64,000 nucleotides of DNA from an uncultured Prevotella sp. GTDB lineage: Bacteria > Bacteroidota > Bacteroidia > Bacteroidales > Bacteroidaceae. The DNA lies in contig CAJOFE010000001.1 in the NCBI GenBank assembly GCA_905233825.1, positions 1 through 64,000 of the forward strand, written 5' to 3'. Shown here piece by piece: positions 15,967 through 24,906 of this stretch (positions within the stretch are counted from its first letter, which is position 1; every line of letters begins with the position of its first letter). A model generated the notes under the pieces. The model worked only from the letters and a program-made list of their open reading frames with translations, ran no database searches and was not told the DNA's origin. A program made the translations under genes and the position numbers.

Positions 15967-18495
15967 ATGAAAAAGAATATATTATCACGTATAGCAATCG
16001 TTGCATTAGCACTCTCTCTTGGGGGAGTCGGAGGGGGGCTTCTCTCTTCCTGCTCGCCTGAAGAGTTTGAAGGCGCAGACCCCAACGGACTTCCCACGAT
16101 GGACGGTGTTGACTTCCAGCTGAGCGTTGATCAGGAGACCAATCAGATGGTGGCTTCCTATACAGCTCCTGCCGGAACCTATCCTGTATGGATTCTTGAT
16201 GGCACCTCCTATTCTACGCTGACGGAGGTTGGCTATAAGAATGACGAGGCCGGTACTCATACTGTCGAGCTGAAGCTGGGCAATCGCAATGGCATCAGTC
16301 AGGGCAGCGTGAAGAAGACCTACACCTTTAACGAGACGAAGATTGACTACAGTGCCGATTTCCGCCGTATCACCGGCAAGGAGTGGCGTATTGCCAACAA
16401 GGAAGCCGGACACATGGGCTGTGGTGAGGCCGGTACCGATGGTAGTGGCTGGTGGTCAGCAGGTGCTGATGACAAGAAAGCCTTCGGTGTCTATGATGAC
16501 CGCATCACTTTCACGGCCGATACCCGCAAGGGTGGTAACTATACCTACAATCCCGGTGCCGACGGCAAGACCTACGTCAATAAGGAAACGAAGTGGGCCA
16601 ATGGTGCTGCTGAGGATGTCGATGTAGAACTAGGTGAGCAGACTGCTTTCTGGAGCTTCGAAGAACTCGATTGGACCGACAAGGAAGGCAATGTCAGCAA
16701 GCAGCGTTATATCCGCTTATCTGCCAACACATTATTCCCCTATATCAGTAGTGATGCCCAGTATGAAGACCCCTTGTTCCGGGTGGAGCAGCTGACTGCC
16801 AAGAAGATGGTGCTCGTCTATGACAAGCCCGACCGCTCGATTGCCTGGCGTTTCATCCTGACCTCTGAGGAGGGTGAGAAGGAATGGGCTGGCTTTGATG
16901 CCAACAGTGAATTCAACGTGTGGAAGGGTATCACACCCGCTATGTCGTTCTATTATAATCCCGACCCAGGCTGGGGCAACGAGCAGACACCGCTCTTTGA
17001 AGACCTGTTCAAGATGGGTGACAACGACTACAACATCACTGTGCCGCAGCAGTGCTTCGCCGAATGGCAGGCTCAGGTGCACTTCCATACCAACTTGCAG
17101 GCCTTTGCTGCCACCAACTATGACTTCTCCTGCATCTTCAATAGCGACCGCGACATCGACGGTGTGGTGGTGAAGCTGACCAACGAGGATGACTCGGAGG
17201 CCATCATCGATGCCCACGACGTGAATCTAAAGGCTGGTGAGGAGTATATCTTCTGGGTAAGCGACGCACCAGGCAAAGACCTGAGCCGCGTAAAACTGGT
17301 GCTCGATTTCGGTCATGCTACTGGCGAGACCAACATCAACGTTTCTAGCATCGTGCTGAAGGATCATGCCAACGACGACGGCACCATCGTGCCTGGCCAG
17401 CAGGGCGGTGAAGAGCCTGGCGTGACGTGGGTGGCTGTCGATTCTCCTGACAACCTGGCCGCTGGCTTTAACACCAAGGGCGAGATGAACTTCTGGTGGA
17501 GCGACCCGTCGTGGAGCCAGATTGGCAATCCTGAGTTCTCCTACGCCGACGGCGTCTACACCATCAAGGCCGTCGATGCCACCGTCAGCGAGTGGCAGGC
17601 TCAGAACTCTATCCAGAACGTGGCCATCAACATCGAGGAGGGCCAGGCCTACGACCTGCGCGTGAAGCTCGTGGCCAACCAGGAGCTGGGCCGCTTCACG
17701 CTGAAGCTCTGCGAGCAGAGCGACGACGACAACACCCTCGTCTATCGTGGCGACCTGAAGCTGGCTGACGGCGAGAACATCATCGAGCTGACCAACCTCG
17801 TGGCTGCCTACAGCGGCAACAAGGCCGACAAGGCCAACAAGGGCTCGTTCACCGAGGGTAAGTTCTTCATCGACCTGGGTGGCTGTCCCGCAGGCTTTGA
17901 GCTGCAGATCAGCGAGCTCATCGTGCAGAAGCACACCGCACCTGCCGTTGACGAGAGCGATCCCGCCTTGATAGACTGGGCCGCCGCCGACGCTGCCGAG
18001 AACCTCGGCGCCGCCTTCAACACCAAGGGCCAGATGAACTTCTGGTGGAGCGACCCGTCGTGGAGCCAGATTGGCAATCCCGAGTTCTCCTTCGCCAACG
18101 GCGTCTACACCATCAAGGCTGTCGATGCCACCGTCAGCGAGTGGCAGGCCCAGAACTCCATCCAGGAGGTGGACCTTAACATCGAGGCCGGCCAGGCCTA
18201 CGACATCAGCGTTCGCTTAGAGTCCAACCAGGAGCTGGGCCGTTACACGCTGAAGCTCTGCGAACAGGACGATGACGACAACACCCTGCTCTATCGCGGT
18301 GACCTGAAGATGGAGGACGGCGAGAACCTCGTGCAGTTTGCCAATCTCGTCGCAGCCTATGGCGGCAACAAAGCCGACAAGGCCAACCCCGGCGCCTTCA
18401 CCAAGGCCAAGTTCTTCATCGACCTGGGCGGTTGCCCCGCTGGCTTTGAAGTGAAAGTGAGCCAGATCATTGTCCAAAAGCACAAACTGAAGTAA
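15967..18495 (+). CDS. Surface glycan-binding lipoprotein with tandem carbohydrate-binding modules
   Basis: This 842-aa lipoprotein (lipobox LLSSC, residue 29) occupies the SusE/SGBP-B position, where surface proteins bind the target polysaccharide and hand it to SusCD. After an N-terminal Ig-like region and a middle domain come three related modules of about 150 aa: a diverged one (about 315-470) and two near-identical ones (about 482-655 and 672-842), each with MNFWWSDPSWSQIGNPEFS, VSEWQAQNSIQ and FFIDLGGCPAGFE. Exposed Trp residues suit beta-glucan binding. The signal-peptide core SLGGVGGGLLSSC is encoded by a half REP-like palindrome (16018-16046). I infer the glycan from the GH16/GH3 neighbours. 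Confidence 0.88.
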   Translation: MKKNILSRIAIVALALSLGGVGGGLLSSCSPEEFEGADPNGLPTMDGVDFQLSVDQETNQMVASYTAPAGTYPVWILDGTSYSTLTEVGYKNDEAGTHTVELKLGNRNGISQGSVKKTYTFNETKIDYSADFRRITGKEWRIANKEAGHMGCGEAGTDGSGWWSAGADDKKAFGVYDDRITFTADTRKGGNYTYNPGADGKTYVNKETKWANGAAEDVDVELGEQTAFWSFEELDWTDKEGNVSKQRYIRLSANTLFPYISSDAQYEDPLFRVEQLTAKKMVLVYDKPDRSIAWRFILTSEEGEKEWAGFDANSEFNVWKGITPAMSFYYNPDPGWGNEQTPLFEDLFKMGDNDYNITVPQQCFAEWQAQVHFHTNLQAFAATNYDFSCIFNSDRDIDGVVVKLTNEDDSEAIIDAHDVNLKAGEEYIFWVSDAPGKDLSRVKLVLDFGHATGETNINVSSIVLKDHANDDGTIVPGQQGGEEPGVTWVAVDSPDNLAAGFNTKGEMNFWWSDPSWSQIGNPEFSYADGVYTIKAVDATVSEWQAQNSIQNVAINIEEGQAYDLRVKLVANQELGRFTLKLCEQSDDDNTLVYRGDLKLADGENIIELTNLVAAYSGNKADKANKGSFTEGKFFIDLGGCPAGFELQISELIVQKHTAPAVDESDPALIDWAAADAAENLGAAFNTKGQMNFWWSDPSWSQIGNPEFSFANGVYTIKAVDATVSEWQAQNSIQEVDLNIEAGQAYDISVRLESNQELGRYTLKLCEQDDDDNTLLYRGDLKMEDGENLVQFANLVAAYGGNKADKANPGAFTKAKFFIDLGGCPAGFEVKVSQIIVQKHKLK
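17450..18480 (+). repeat. Recent tandem duplication of a binding-module coding segment
   Basis: The segments 17450-17930 and about 17990-18480 are nearly identical at the base level, including long runs with only silent changes (for example around 17485 and 18030). This indicates a recent internal duplication or ongoing gene conversion. The duplicated modules stay in frame. Confidence 0.85.
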
Positions 18496-18499
18496 ACCC

Positions 18500-19603
18500 A
18501 TGAAGCACATGACTTTATTCAGCACTATCCTCGCCCTCGCCACAGCCTTCACCGGCTGTGGCGGCGACGACGAGCCTGATGTGCAGCCCGCCGTGAGCAT
18601 CACCGCGTCGGTGGAAAGCATTGCGGCTCCTGCCGAGGGCGGCACCTACACCGTGAGCATCTCGACCACGGGCCGCGAGTGGGGCGCCTATGCCGACCAG
18701 GACTATATCGCTGTCGATGCCCAGAACACTACCTCTCAAACAGGTAAGCTCGTCATTACCGTCGCCGCCAATCCCACGACCTCCGACCGTACAGGCATCG
18801 TCACCGTGATGTCGGGCACGGCTCGTAAGTATATTGCTGTCTCGCAGGTTGCTGCCGCACAGTCGGCCTACAATGCGCCCGAAGGTTATTCACTCGTCTG
18901 GCACGACGAGTTCGACAAGGGCACGGAACTGAACCCCGACGACTGGACCCATGAGGTGAAAAGCAGTGGATGGGTGAACCACGAGTTGCAGAACTATGTG
19001 AACCACAAGACTCCCGAGGGAAGCCTTGTGACAGAGGTACGCAACGGTAAGCTGCGCATCACCGCCCTGAAGGAGAATGGCAAAGTGTATTCCGGTCGTG
19101 TCTATGCCAAGGTAAGGGAAGGCTGGACCTATGGTTATATCGAGGCCAGCATCAAGCTGCCGAAGGGCAAAGGAACCTGGCCTGCCTTCTGGATGATGCC
19201 CGTGAACTTCCGCTCATGGCCTGCTGACGGTGAGATTGACATCATGGAGGAGGTGGGCTACCATCCCGACTATGTGTCGTCGAGTCTGCATGCCAATGCC
19301 CATGTGCATACCAACAATACGCAGGTGACCCACGAGATGAAGTGCGAGGGTGCCGAGGGCGAGTTCCATACCTATGCCATTGAATGGACTGCCAAGAACA
19401 TCACCACTTATGTTGATGGCAAGGTGCAGCTTTCCTACGATAACAAAGGCAAAGGTCGCGATGACTGGCCCTACGACGATCCCTTCTATGTCATCTTCAA
19501 CCTCGCCTGGGGTGGTGACTGGGGTGGCGCACAGGGTGTCGATGAGAGCGCCCTGCCTGTTACGATGGAAGTAGATTACATTCGCGTCTTTCAAAAGAAG
19601 TAA
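18500..19603 (+). CDS. GH16 endo-beta-glucanase (laminarinase-type) lipoprotein
   Basis: This 367-aa enzyme cuts beta-1,3- or mixed-linkage glucan inside the chain. It starts with a lipoprotein signal (lipobox FTGC), then a BACON-like domain (about 30-120), then GH16. The catalytic motif is EIDIMEE with Glu245 as nucleophile, Asp247 as helper and Glu250 as acid/base; the extra Met is the laminarinase-type variant. SSLHANAHVH and FYVIFNLAWGGDWGG are also typical. It begins 4 bp after the binding-protein gene and ends 3 bp before GH3, so the three are one operon. Surface location suggests it makes the oligosaccharides that SusCD imports. Confidence 0.93.
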   Translation: MKHMTLFSTILALATAFTGCGGDDEPDVQPAVSITASVESIAAPAEGGTYTVSISTTGREWGAYADQDYIAVDAQNTTSQTGKLVITVAANPTTSDRTGIVTVMSGTARKYIAVSQVAAAQSAYNAPEGYSLVWHDEFDKGTELNPDDWTHEVKSSGWVNHELQNYVNHKTPEGSLVTEVRNGKLRITALKENGKVYSGRVYAKVREGWTYGYIEASIKLPKGKGTWPAFWMMPVNFRSWPADGEIDIMEEVGYHPDYVSSSLHANAHVHTNNTQVTHEMKCEGAEGEFHTYAIEWTAKNITTYVDGKVQLSYDNKGKGRDDWPYDDPFYVIFNLAWGGDWGGAQGVDESALPVTMEVDYIRVFQKK

Positions 19604-19606
19604 AAC

Positions 19607-21961
19607 ATGAAACATCTTATATTGACAGCTGTAGCGGGCTTAGTGAGCCTGGGCCCGCTACAAGCCCAGAATATGCCCGTCTATCTCGATGAGTCGAAGC
19701 CTTTGGAGCAGCGCATCGATGATGCTTTGAGGCGTATGACGCTCGACGAGAAGATAGCTGTCATTCATGCGCAGTCGAAGTTCTCGTCGCCTGGTGTGAA
19801 GCGTCTCGGTTTCCCCGATCTCTGGACGGACGACGGCCCTCACGGTGTGCGCCCCGACGTGCTATGGGACGAGTGGGAGCAGGCAGGTCAGACCAACGAC
19901 TCGTGTGTGGCCTTCCCGGCACTCACCTGTCTGGCGGCCTCGTGGAATACCGACATGGCGCGCCTCTATGGTGAGAGTCTAGGCGAGGAAGCCCTCTATC
20001 GAGGCAAGAGCGTCATTCTGGGTCCGGGCGTGAACATTAATCGCACGCCGCTTGGAGGTCGTAACTTCGAGTATATGGGCGAAGACCCCTATCTGGCCTC
20101 ACGAATGGTGGTGCCCTATGTGAAGGGGTTGCAGTCGAAGGGGGTGGCAGCCTGCGTGAAGCATTACGCCCTGAACAATGACGAGGAATATCGCCATCAG
20201 GTGAACGTCATAGTGAGCGACCGTGCCCTGCACGAGATCTATCTGCCCGCCTTCCGTGCCGCTGTGCAGGAGGGCAAGGCTTGGGCCATCATGGGAGCCT
20301 ATAACCTCTATCAAAACCAACACAACTGTCATAATGCCATATTGCTCAACAACATCCTAAAGCGCGACTGGGACTTCGACGGCGTAGTTATCAGCGACTG
20401 GGGTGGATGTCATAGCACTGAAGAGGCTATCGTGAACGGTCTTGACCTGGAGTTCGGCACCTGGACCGACGGTCTGACCATGGGAAAGACCAATGCCTAC
20501 GACAGCTACTATATGGCCGATGCCTACAAGCAGCTCATCCGTGAGGGGCGATATACCATGAAGGAACTCGACGAGAAGGTGCGTCGTGTGCTACGTCTGT
20601 TCTATCGTACTACGATGAATTGCCAGAAACCTGTCGGATTCCTCTGCTCTGACAGTCATTACGAAGCTGCCCTGAAGATTGCTCAGGAAGGTATCGTATT
20701 ACTGAAAAATGAAGGAGTAAAGGGTAAGGGAGACAGGAGTAAGGAAGCTACGCCGCTGCTGCCTCTTGATATCCAGAAGACGAAGCGTATCCTTGTTGTC
20801 GGCGAGAATGCTATCAAGATGATGACCGTGGGCGGCGGCTCCTCCTCGTTGAAGGCTCAGAAAGAGATATTGCCCCTCGACGGCATTTCGCGTCGTCTGA
20901 CAGGGAAAGATTATTCATTCCCCTCGCCTTTTGGAGAGGGGACGGGGGTGAGGCTCGACTTTGCCCGTGGCTATGTAGGCGATACCGTGCAAAGTTACAA
21001 TGGTGTGACCGTGGGACGCAGCCTCTATGAGACGCGCAGTACCGAGGAATTGATAGCGGAGGCTGTGGAGAAAGCCCGTCAGGCCGATATTGTCATCATG
21101 TTTGGCGGTCTGAACAAGAGCGACTACCAGGATTGTGAGGGGCATGACCGCAAGCAGTTCGAGTTGCCTTACGGTCAGAACGAGCTTATCGAGGCGTTGG
21201 TGGCAGCTAATCCCAGACTTGTCTATGTCAATATCTCGGGTAATGCTGTGGCCATGCCTTGGCTCAACAAGGTACCTGCTGTGGTGCAGGGCTGGTTTAT
21301 CGGCTCTGAGGCTGGCGAGGCTATTGCCTCTGTGCTTTTCGGTGATGTGAATCCTTCGGGCAAGTTGCCTTTCACGTGGTATGCCTCGCTTGATCAGTGC
21401 GGTGCCCATGCTACAGACAGCTATCCTGGCACCTGGCGTGAGCAAGGAGCAGGAAGGGGTATTATCGACGAAGAGTATAAGGAAGACATCTTCGTAGGTT
21501 ATCGCTGGATAGATAAAATGGAAAGCCAAAAGCCAAAAGCTAAAGGCCAAAAGCCTTTGTTTCCCTTTGGCTATGGCCTGAGCTACACCACCTTCGAACT
21601 GAAGAACCTGCGTGCTGACAAGCAGGAAATGACGGCCGACGGCCAGCTGACGTTTACTGTGGATGTGACCAACACTGGCAATTACGCAGGCTCAGAAGTG
21701 GTGCAGCTTTATATCAGCGATGTGCAGGCTTCGGTGCCACGTCCTGTCAAAGAGTTGAAAGGCTTCAGCAAAGTTTTCCTGCAGCCTGGCGAGACACGGG
21801 CAGTGAGTATTACTATCGACAGCACGGCCTTGAGCTTTTACGACGACAAGGCTGGAAAATGGACGGCGGAGCCTGGAGAGTTCGTGGCAATGGTCACTCA
21901 GGGTGGTAGTGGGCTAAAAGCTAAAAGCCAAAAGCTAAATGCCAAATTTGTCCTCAGATAA
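19607..21961 (+). CDS. GH3 beta-glucosidase, periplasmic
   Basis: This 784-aa exo-enzyme would release glucose from imported beta-gluco-oligosaccharides. It has a signal peptide (to LQAQ), the N-terminal barrel (GPGVNINRTPLGGRNFEYMGEDP), the nucleophile Asp264 in VVISDWGG, the C-terminal sandwich and a fibronectin-III-like end (FPFGYGLSYTTFEL ... VKELKGFSKVFLQPGE). Four stretches look foreign to the family yet keep the frame: residues about 368-381 (GVKGKGDRSK), 438-449 (FPSPFGEGTGVR), 638-650 (ESQKPKAKGQK) and 769-779 (LKAKSQKLNAK). Each is encoded by repeat-like DNA of the kinds seen between genes. Confidence 0.93.
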   Translation: MKHLILTAVAGLVSLGPLQAQNMPVYLDESKPLEQRIDDALRRMTLDEKIAVIHAQSKFSSPGVKRLGFPDLWTDDGPHGVRPDVLWDEWEQAGQTNDSCVAFPALTCLAASWNTDMARLYGESLGEEALYRGKSVILGPGVNINRTPLGGRNFEYMGEDPYLASRMVVPYVKGLQSKGVAACVKHYALNNDEEYRHQVNVIVSDRALHEIYLPAFRAAVQEGKAWAIMGAYNLYQNQHNCHNAILLNNILKRDWDFDGVVISDWGGCHSTEEAIVNGLDLEFGTWTDGLTMGKTNAYDSYYMADAYKQLIREGRYTMKELDEKVRRVLRLFYRTTMNCQKPVGFLCSDSHYEAALKIAQEGIVLLKNEGVKGKGDRSKEATPLLPLDIQKTKRILVVGENAIKMMTVGGGSSSLKAQKEILPLDGISRRLTGKDYSFPSPFGEGTGVRLDFARGYVGDTVQSYNGVTVGRSLYETRSTEELIAEAVEKARQADIVIMFGGLNKSDYQDCEGHDRKQFELPYGQNELIEALVAANPRLVYVNISGNAVAMPWLNKVPAVVQGWFIGSEAGEAIASVLFGDVNPSGKLPFTWYASLDQCGAHATDSYPGTWREQGAGRGIIDEEYKEDIFVGYRWIDKMESQKPKAKGQKPLFPFGYGLSYTTFELKNLRADKQEMTADGQLTFTVDVTNTGNYAGSEVVQLYISDVQASVPRPVKELKGFSKVFLQPGETRAVSITIDSTALSFYDDKAGKWTAEPGEFVAMVTQGGSGLKAKSQKLNAKFVLR

Positions 21962-22057
21962 GGTGTAAAAATCTAAAAACAACTTAAAATCGGACAAAGA
22001 ATGATATATTTTATTGAATATTAAGAGAGAAAAGGGCGTTTTTTGCGGAAATGTGCG

Positions 22058-22065
22058 TAAATTTG
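22058..22065 (+). promoter_or_regulatory. -7 box TAAATTTG of the envelope gene cluster
   Basis: The box lies 28 bp upstream of the ATG at 22093. It would drive the DUF6242 gene and possibly the genes behind it. Confidence 0.5.
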
Positions 22066-22092
22066 CACCCAAATTTGCGAAAAAACGACCGA

Positions 22093-23214
22093 ATGAATAG
22101 AATATACTTCAGGCTCTGTGCCGTAATGGTTGGTGTGGCAGTGCTTACTTCGTGTCTGAAAGATGATGACGAAGCAGGCACTGCTTACAGCGATACGGCT
22201 GTCACGTACTTTACGCTGGGCACTCTGAACCGATACACTCACACAACTTCTTCTACTGGTAGCGATTCCATCATCAAGACATCGGTGACAGGATCGGACT
22301 ACAAGATGACCATCGACCAGCTGAACCACCGTATCTACAACGTTCAGGAACTGCCGGCTGGCACCGATGTGAAGCACGTCATCTGCACGATTACCACCAA
22401 GAATAGTGGTGTGGTTGCCTTACAATCGATGGTCAGCGACTCGCTGCAATGGTATTCCGCTGCTGACTCTATCGATTTCTCTGAACCTCGTATCTTCCGC
22501 GTCTATGCTAGTGACGGCTCTGCCTATCGCGACTATCAGGTCAGCCTGAATGTGAGTGGTAGCAAGGGTGTTACTTTCGCATGGACGCAAAAGGGAACGG
22601 TGGAACTGCCTACTATGGAGGTACGCCTCAAGGCAATGGGCGACACAGTGGAGATATCCCACGACTTTGGCGTCTATGAAGTTGCTAACACACTCTATAC
22701 CATCAGCTACCCCGACGGACTGCTGAAGAGCAAGCGTAAGGATGCTGAGGACTGGCAGATAGAGCCACTCGACGATGACACGTCGCTGTTGCCTTTGTAT
22801 GGATATGTCATTGCGGACTGGCCCTATGGTCCTGCCGACAATACTGACTATATGTTGCTGGTGGGCACGCCTCGCCAGGATGACGAGCCTTACATGCGTG
22901 TGTGGCGCAAGATAGCTCCTCACGCAGGTGGGGGCCAGTGGGTCTATATGCCTTTCGATGACAGCAATAAATATCCTCTGCCCCGTCAGGAGCGTCTGGC
23001 TATGGCCTACTACGCAGGCAGCGTGATAGCTGTGGGTAGCGACGGCATTGTACGTCAGTCGCGTGACCAGGGTATCAGCTGGCATACGAACTCCACCTAT
23101 AACCTGCCCAGCGCTCTGACGGGTGAAGTCATTTCCATGACAACCGATGAGCAGGGGCGTATGTGGATGCTTACCAGCACAGGTCAGCTGTGGCAAGGCT
23201 TTGCTTCGAAATAA
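22093..23214 (+). CDS. DUF6242-like lipoprotein
   Basis: This 373-aa lipoprotein (lipobox LTSC, then LKDDDEA, an acidic export-like signal) has a beta-rich N-terminal part and a C-terminal portion with propeller-like phrases (GSVIAVGSDGIVRQSRDQGISWHTNSTYNLP ... MWMLTSTGQLW). I assign it to DUF6242 from overall likeness; the function is unknown. The ATG at 22093 follows the -7 box, whereas the longer frame from 22051 begins before it. It opens a cluster of outer-membrane biogenesis genes. Confidence 0.75.
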   Translation: MNRIYFRLCAVMVGVAVLTSCLKDDDEAGTAYSDTAVTYFTLGTLNRYTHTTSSTGSDSIIKTSVTGSDYKMTIDQLNHRIYNVQELPAGTDVKHVICTITTKNSGVVALQSMVSDSLQWYSAADSIDFSEPRIFRVYASDGSAYRDYQVSLNVSGSKGVTFAWTQKGTVELPTMEVRLKAMGDTVEISHDFGVYEVANTLYTISYPDGLLKSKRKDAEDWQIEPLDDDTSLLPLYGYVIADWPYGPADNTDYMLLVGTPRQDDEPYMRVWRKIAPHAGGGQWVYMPFDDSNKYPLPRQERLAMAYYAGSVIAVGSDGIVRQSRDQGISWHTNSTYNLPSALTGEVISMTTDEQGRMWMLTSTGQLWQGFASK

Positions 23215-23261
23215 GAAGCCTACCACGCTCCCAAGAGGAGGAAGTTTAAATGGACTAAGAA

Positions 23262-24035
23262 ATGGAGAAAAGACAAATAGAAAAAGCAACCAAACATCTC
23301 TTCCTAGTGGAGGGCTTGGGTAAGCTTTTGCTTTTGCTTTCTTTTTTCTTGCCTCTCACCTCCATTGCTCAGGACGAGCCAGAATACCGCATGGAGATTG
23401 GCGGAGGTTTGGGAATGATGGCCTATCAGGGAGACTTTAACGGCTCCTTGCTGAAAGAGATGCAACCGATGGTCGCAGTGGTGGCCAAATACAAGATAAA
23501 CCCACGCATGGCGTGGAGCGCACAGCTGGGCTTTGGCAAGCTGAAAGGCTCGTCGAAAGATGTCGATACCTGGTATCCCGTGCTACATGAGAATCCTATC
23601 GAATTCTCTACCAGTATGACCAGCTTTGATGTGTGCTACGAATATAACTTCTGGCCCTTTGGCACGGGCAAGGAATATCTGGGTGCCCGCCCACTGACAC
23701 CGTTCTTCGCCTTGGGCGCAGGACTGCTGTTCACAGGAAAGCCCAGTATCAAGGGCTTACCGATGGCGGAGACAGTGGCTGAGCCTGAGTCGGTGGTGGC
23801 CATTCAAATGCCCATCGGGGTAGGTGTCAAGTATAAACTGGGCGACCGTCTGAACCTGACAGCCGAGTGGATGATGCATTTCTCGGGCTCCGATAAGCTC
23901 GATGGCATGAAAGACCCCTATGGCATAAAGAGCAGCGGGCCGTTCAAGAATACCGATTGTTACAGCACCTTGCAGCTCTCGTTGACCTATGACCTTTGGA
24001 CTAAGTGCAAGACTTGTCACAATGATAGGGACTAA
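23262..24035 (+). CDS. DUF6089-type outer-membrane beta-barrel protein
   Basis: This 257-aa protein has a signal peptide (to TSIAQ) and an outer-membrane barrel of PorT-like appearance (EIGGGLGMMAYQGDFNGS ... FALGAGLLF ... LNLTAEWMMHFSGSDKLDG). Proteins of this family sit directly before uppS and bamA in many Bacteroidota, as here, but their role is not established. The signal segment LVEGLGKLLLLLSFF is encoded by repeat-like DNA. Confidence 0.8.
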   Translation: MEKRQIEKATKHLFLVEGLGKLLLLLSFFLPLTSIAQDEPEYRMEIGGGLGMMAYQGDFNGSLLKEMQPMVAVVAKYKINPRMAWSAQLGFGKLKGSSKDVDTWYPVLHENPIEFSTSMTSFDVCYEYNFWPFGTGKEYLGARPLTPFFALGAGLLFTGKPSIKGLPMAETVAEPESVVAIQMPIGVGVKYKLGDRLNLTAEWMMHFSGSDKLDGMKDPYGIKSSGPFKNTDCYSTLQLSLTYDLWTKCKTCHNDRD

Positions 24036-24075
24036 GAGGAGTTAGGAGTAAGTAGAAAAGTAGTTAAGTAGAGAT

Positions 24076-24861
24076 ATGAAAGAACAACTAGATATGACGC
24101 GCATCCCTCAGCACATTGCCATCATCATGGATGGAAATGGGCGCTGGGCCACTGAGCGTGGACTGGACCGTAGCGAAGGTCATAAAGAGGGTGTGGAAGC
24201 CGTACGCCGCATTACGTCCGAGTGTACGCGACTGGGCGTAAAATACCTTACGCTCTATACTTTCAGCACGGAGAACTGGAACAGGCCTGCTGACGAGGTG
24301 GCTGCCCTCATGGGACTGGTGCTCACCTCGCTCGAGGACGAGATATTCATGACGAACAATGTGCGCTTCCGCGTCATTGGTGACCGTTCGCGCATTCCCG
24401 ACGTTGTGAACCGCAAGTTGTCAGAGACGGAGGAACATACAGCTCAGAACGATGCCATGACCATGGTGGTGGCCCTGAGCTATTCAAGCCGCTGGGAGAT
24501 TACCAATGCCGTACGACAGATAGTCACCGAGGTGCACGATTTGGAAGAGAATCCCTGGAGAGTCTTGAAGAACTGGAAGACAGGTGGTTTCCGAGCTGAG
24601 GATATTACTGAGGAAGTTATCAGCAAGTACCTCTGTACCAACTTCATGCCCGACCCTGAGCTGCTTATCCGTACTGGTGGCGAGTTGCGAATATCCAACT
24701 ACCTGTTGTGGCAGATTGCTTACTCTGAGTTGTACTTCTGCGACACTTACTGGCCTGATTTCAACGAGGAAGACCTGCATCGTGCCATTGCCAGCTATCA
24801 AAGCCGCCAACGCCGTTTCGGAAAGACCGAGGCGCAAATCGAGGCTCAAAATGAAGAATGA
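24076..24861 (+). CDS. uppS: Isoprenyl transferase (undecaprenyl diphosphate synthase)
   Basis: This 261-aa cytosolic enzyme adds isopentenyl units in cis to make the lipid carrier for peptidoglycan and O-antigen. The catalytic start [13 protein letters not shown] with its Asp, the [11 protein letters not shown] segment, [11 protein letters not shown] and the C-terminal [29 protein letters not shown] are complete. It lies between the DUF6089 gene and bamA in the usual order. Confidence 0.97.
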   Translation: MKEQLDMTRIPQHIAIIMDGNGRWATERGLDRSEGHKEGVEAVRRITSECTRLGVKYLTLYTFSTENWNRPADEVAALMGLVLTSLEDEIFMTNNVRFRVIGDRSRIPDVVNRKLSETEEHTAQNDAMTMVVALSYSSRWEITNAVRQIVTEVHDLEENPWRVLKNWKTGGFRAEDITEEVISKYLCTNFMPDPELLIRTGGELRISNYLLWQIAYSELYFCDTYWPDFNEEDLHRAIASYQSRQRRFGKTEAQIEAQNEE

Positions 24862-24906
24862 AGAATGAAGAGTGAAGAATCAATGATAATAAACGCCAAG
24901 GAAAAA

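Noticed and set aside
23217..23245. REP-like palindrome after the DUF6242 gene
   Set aside because: Only ctcccaagaggagg is visible; too short and imperfect to call.
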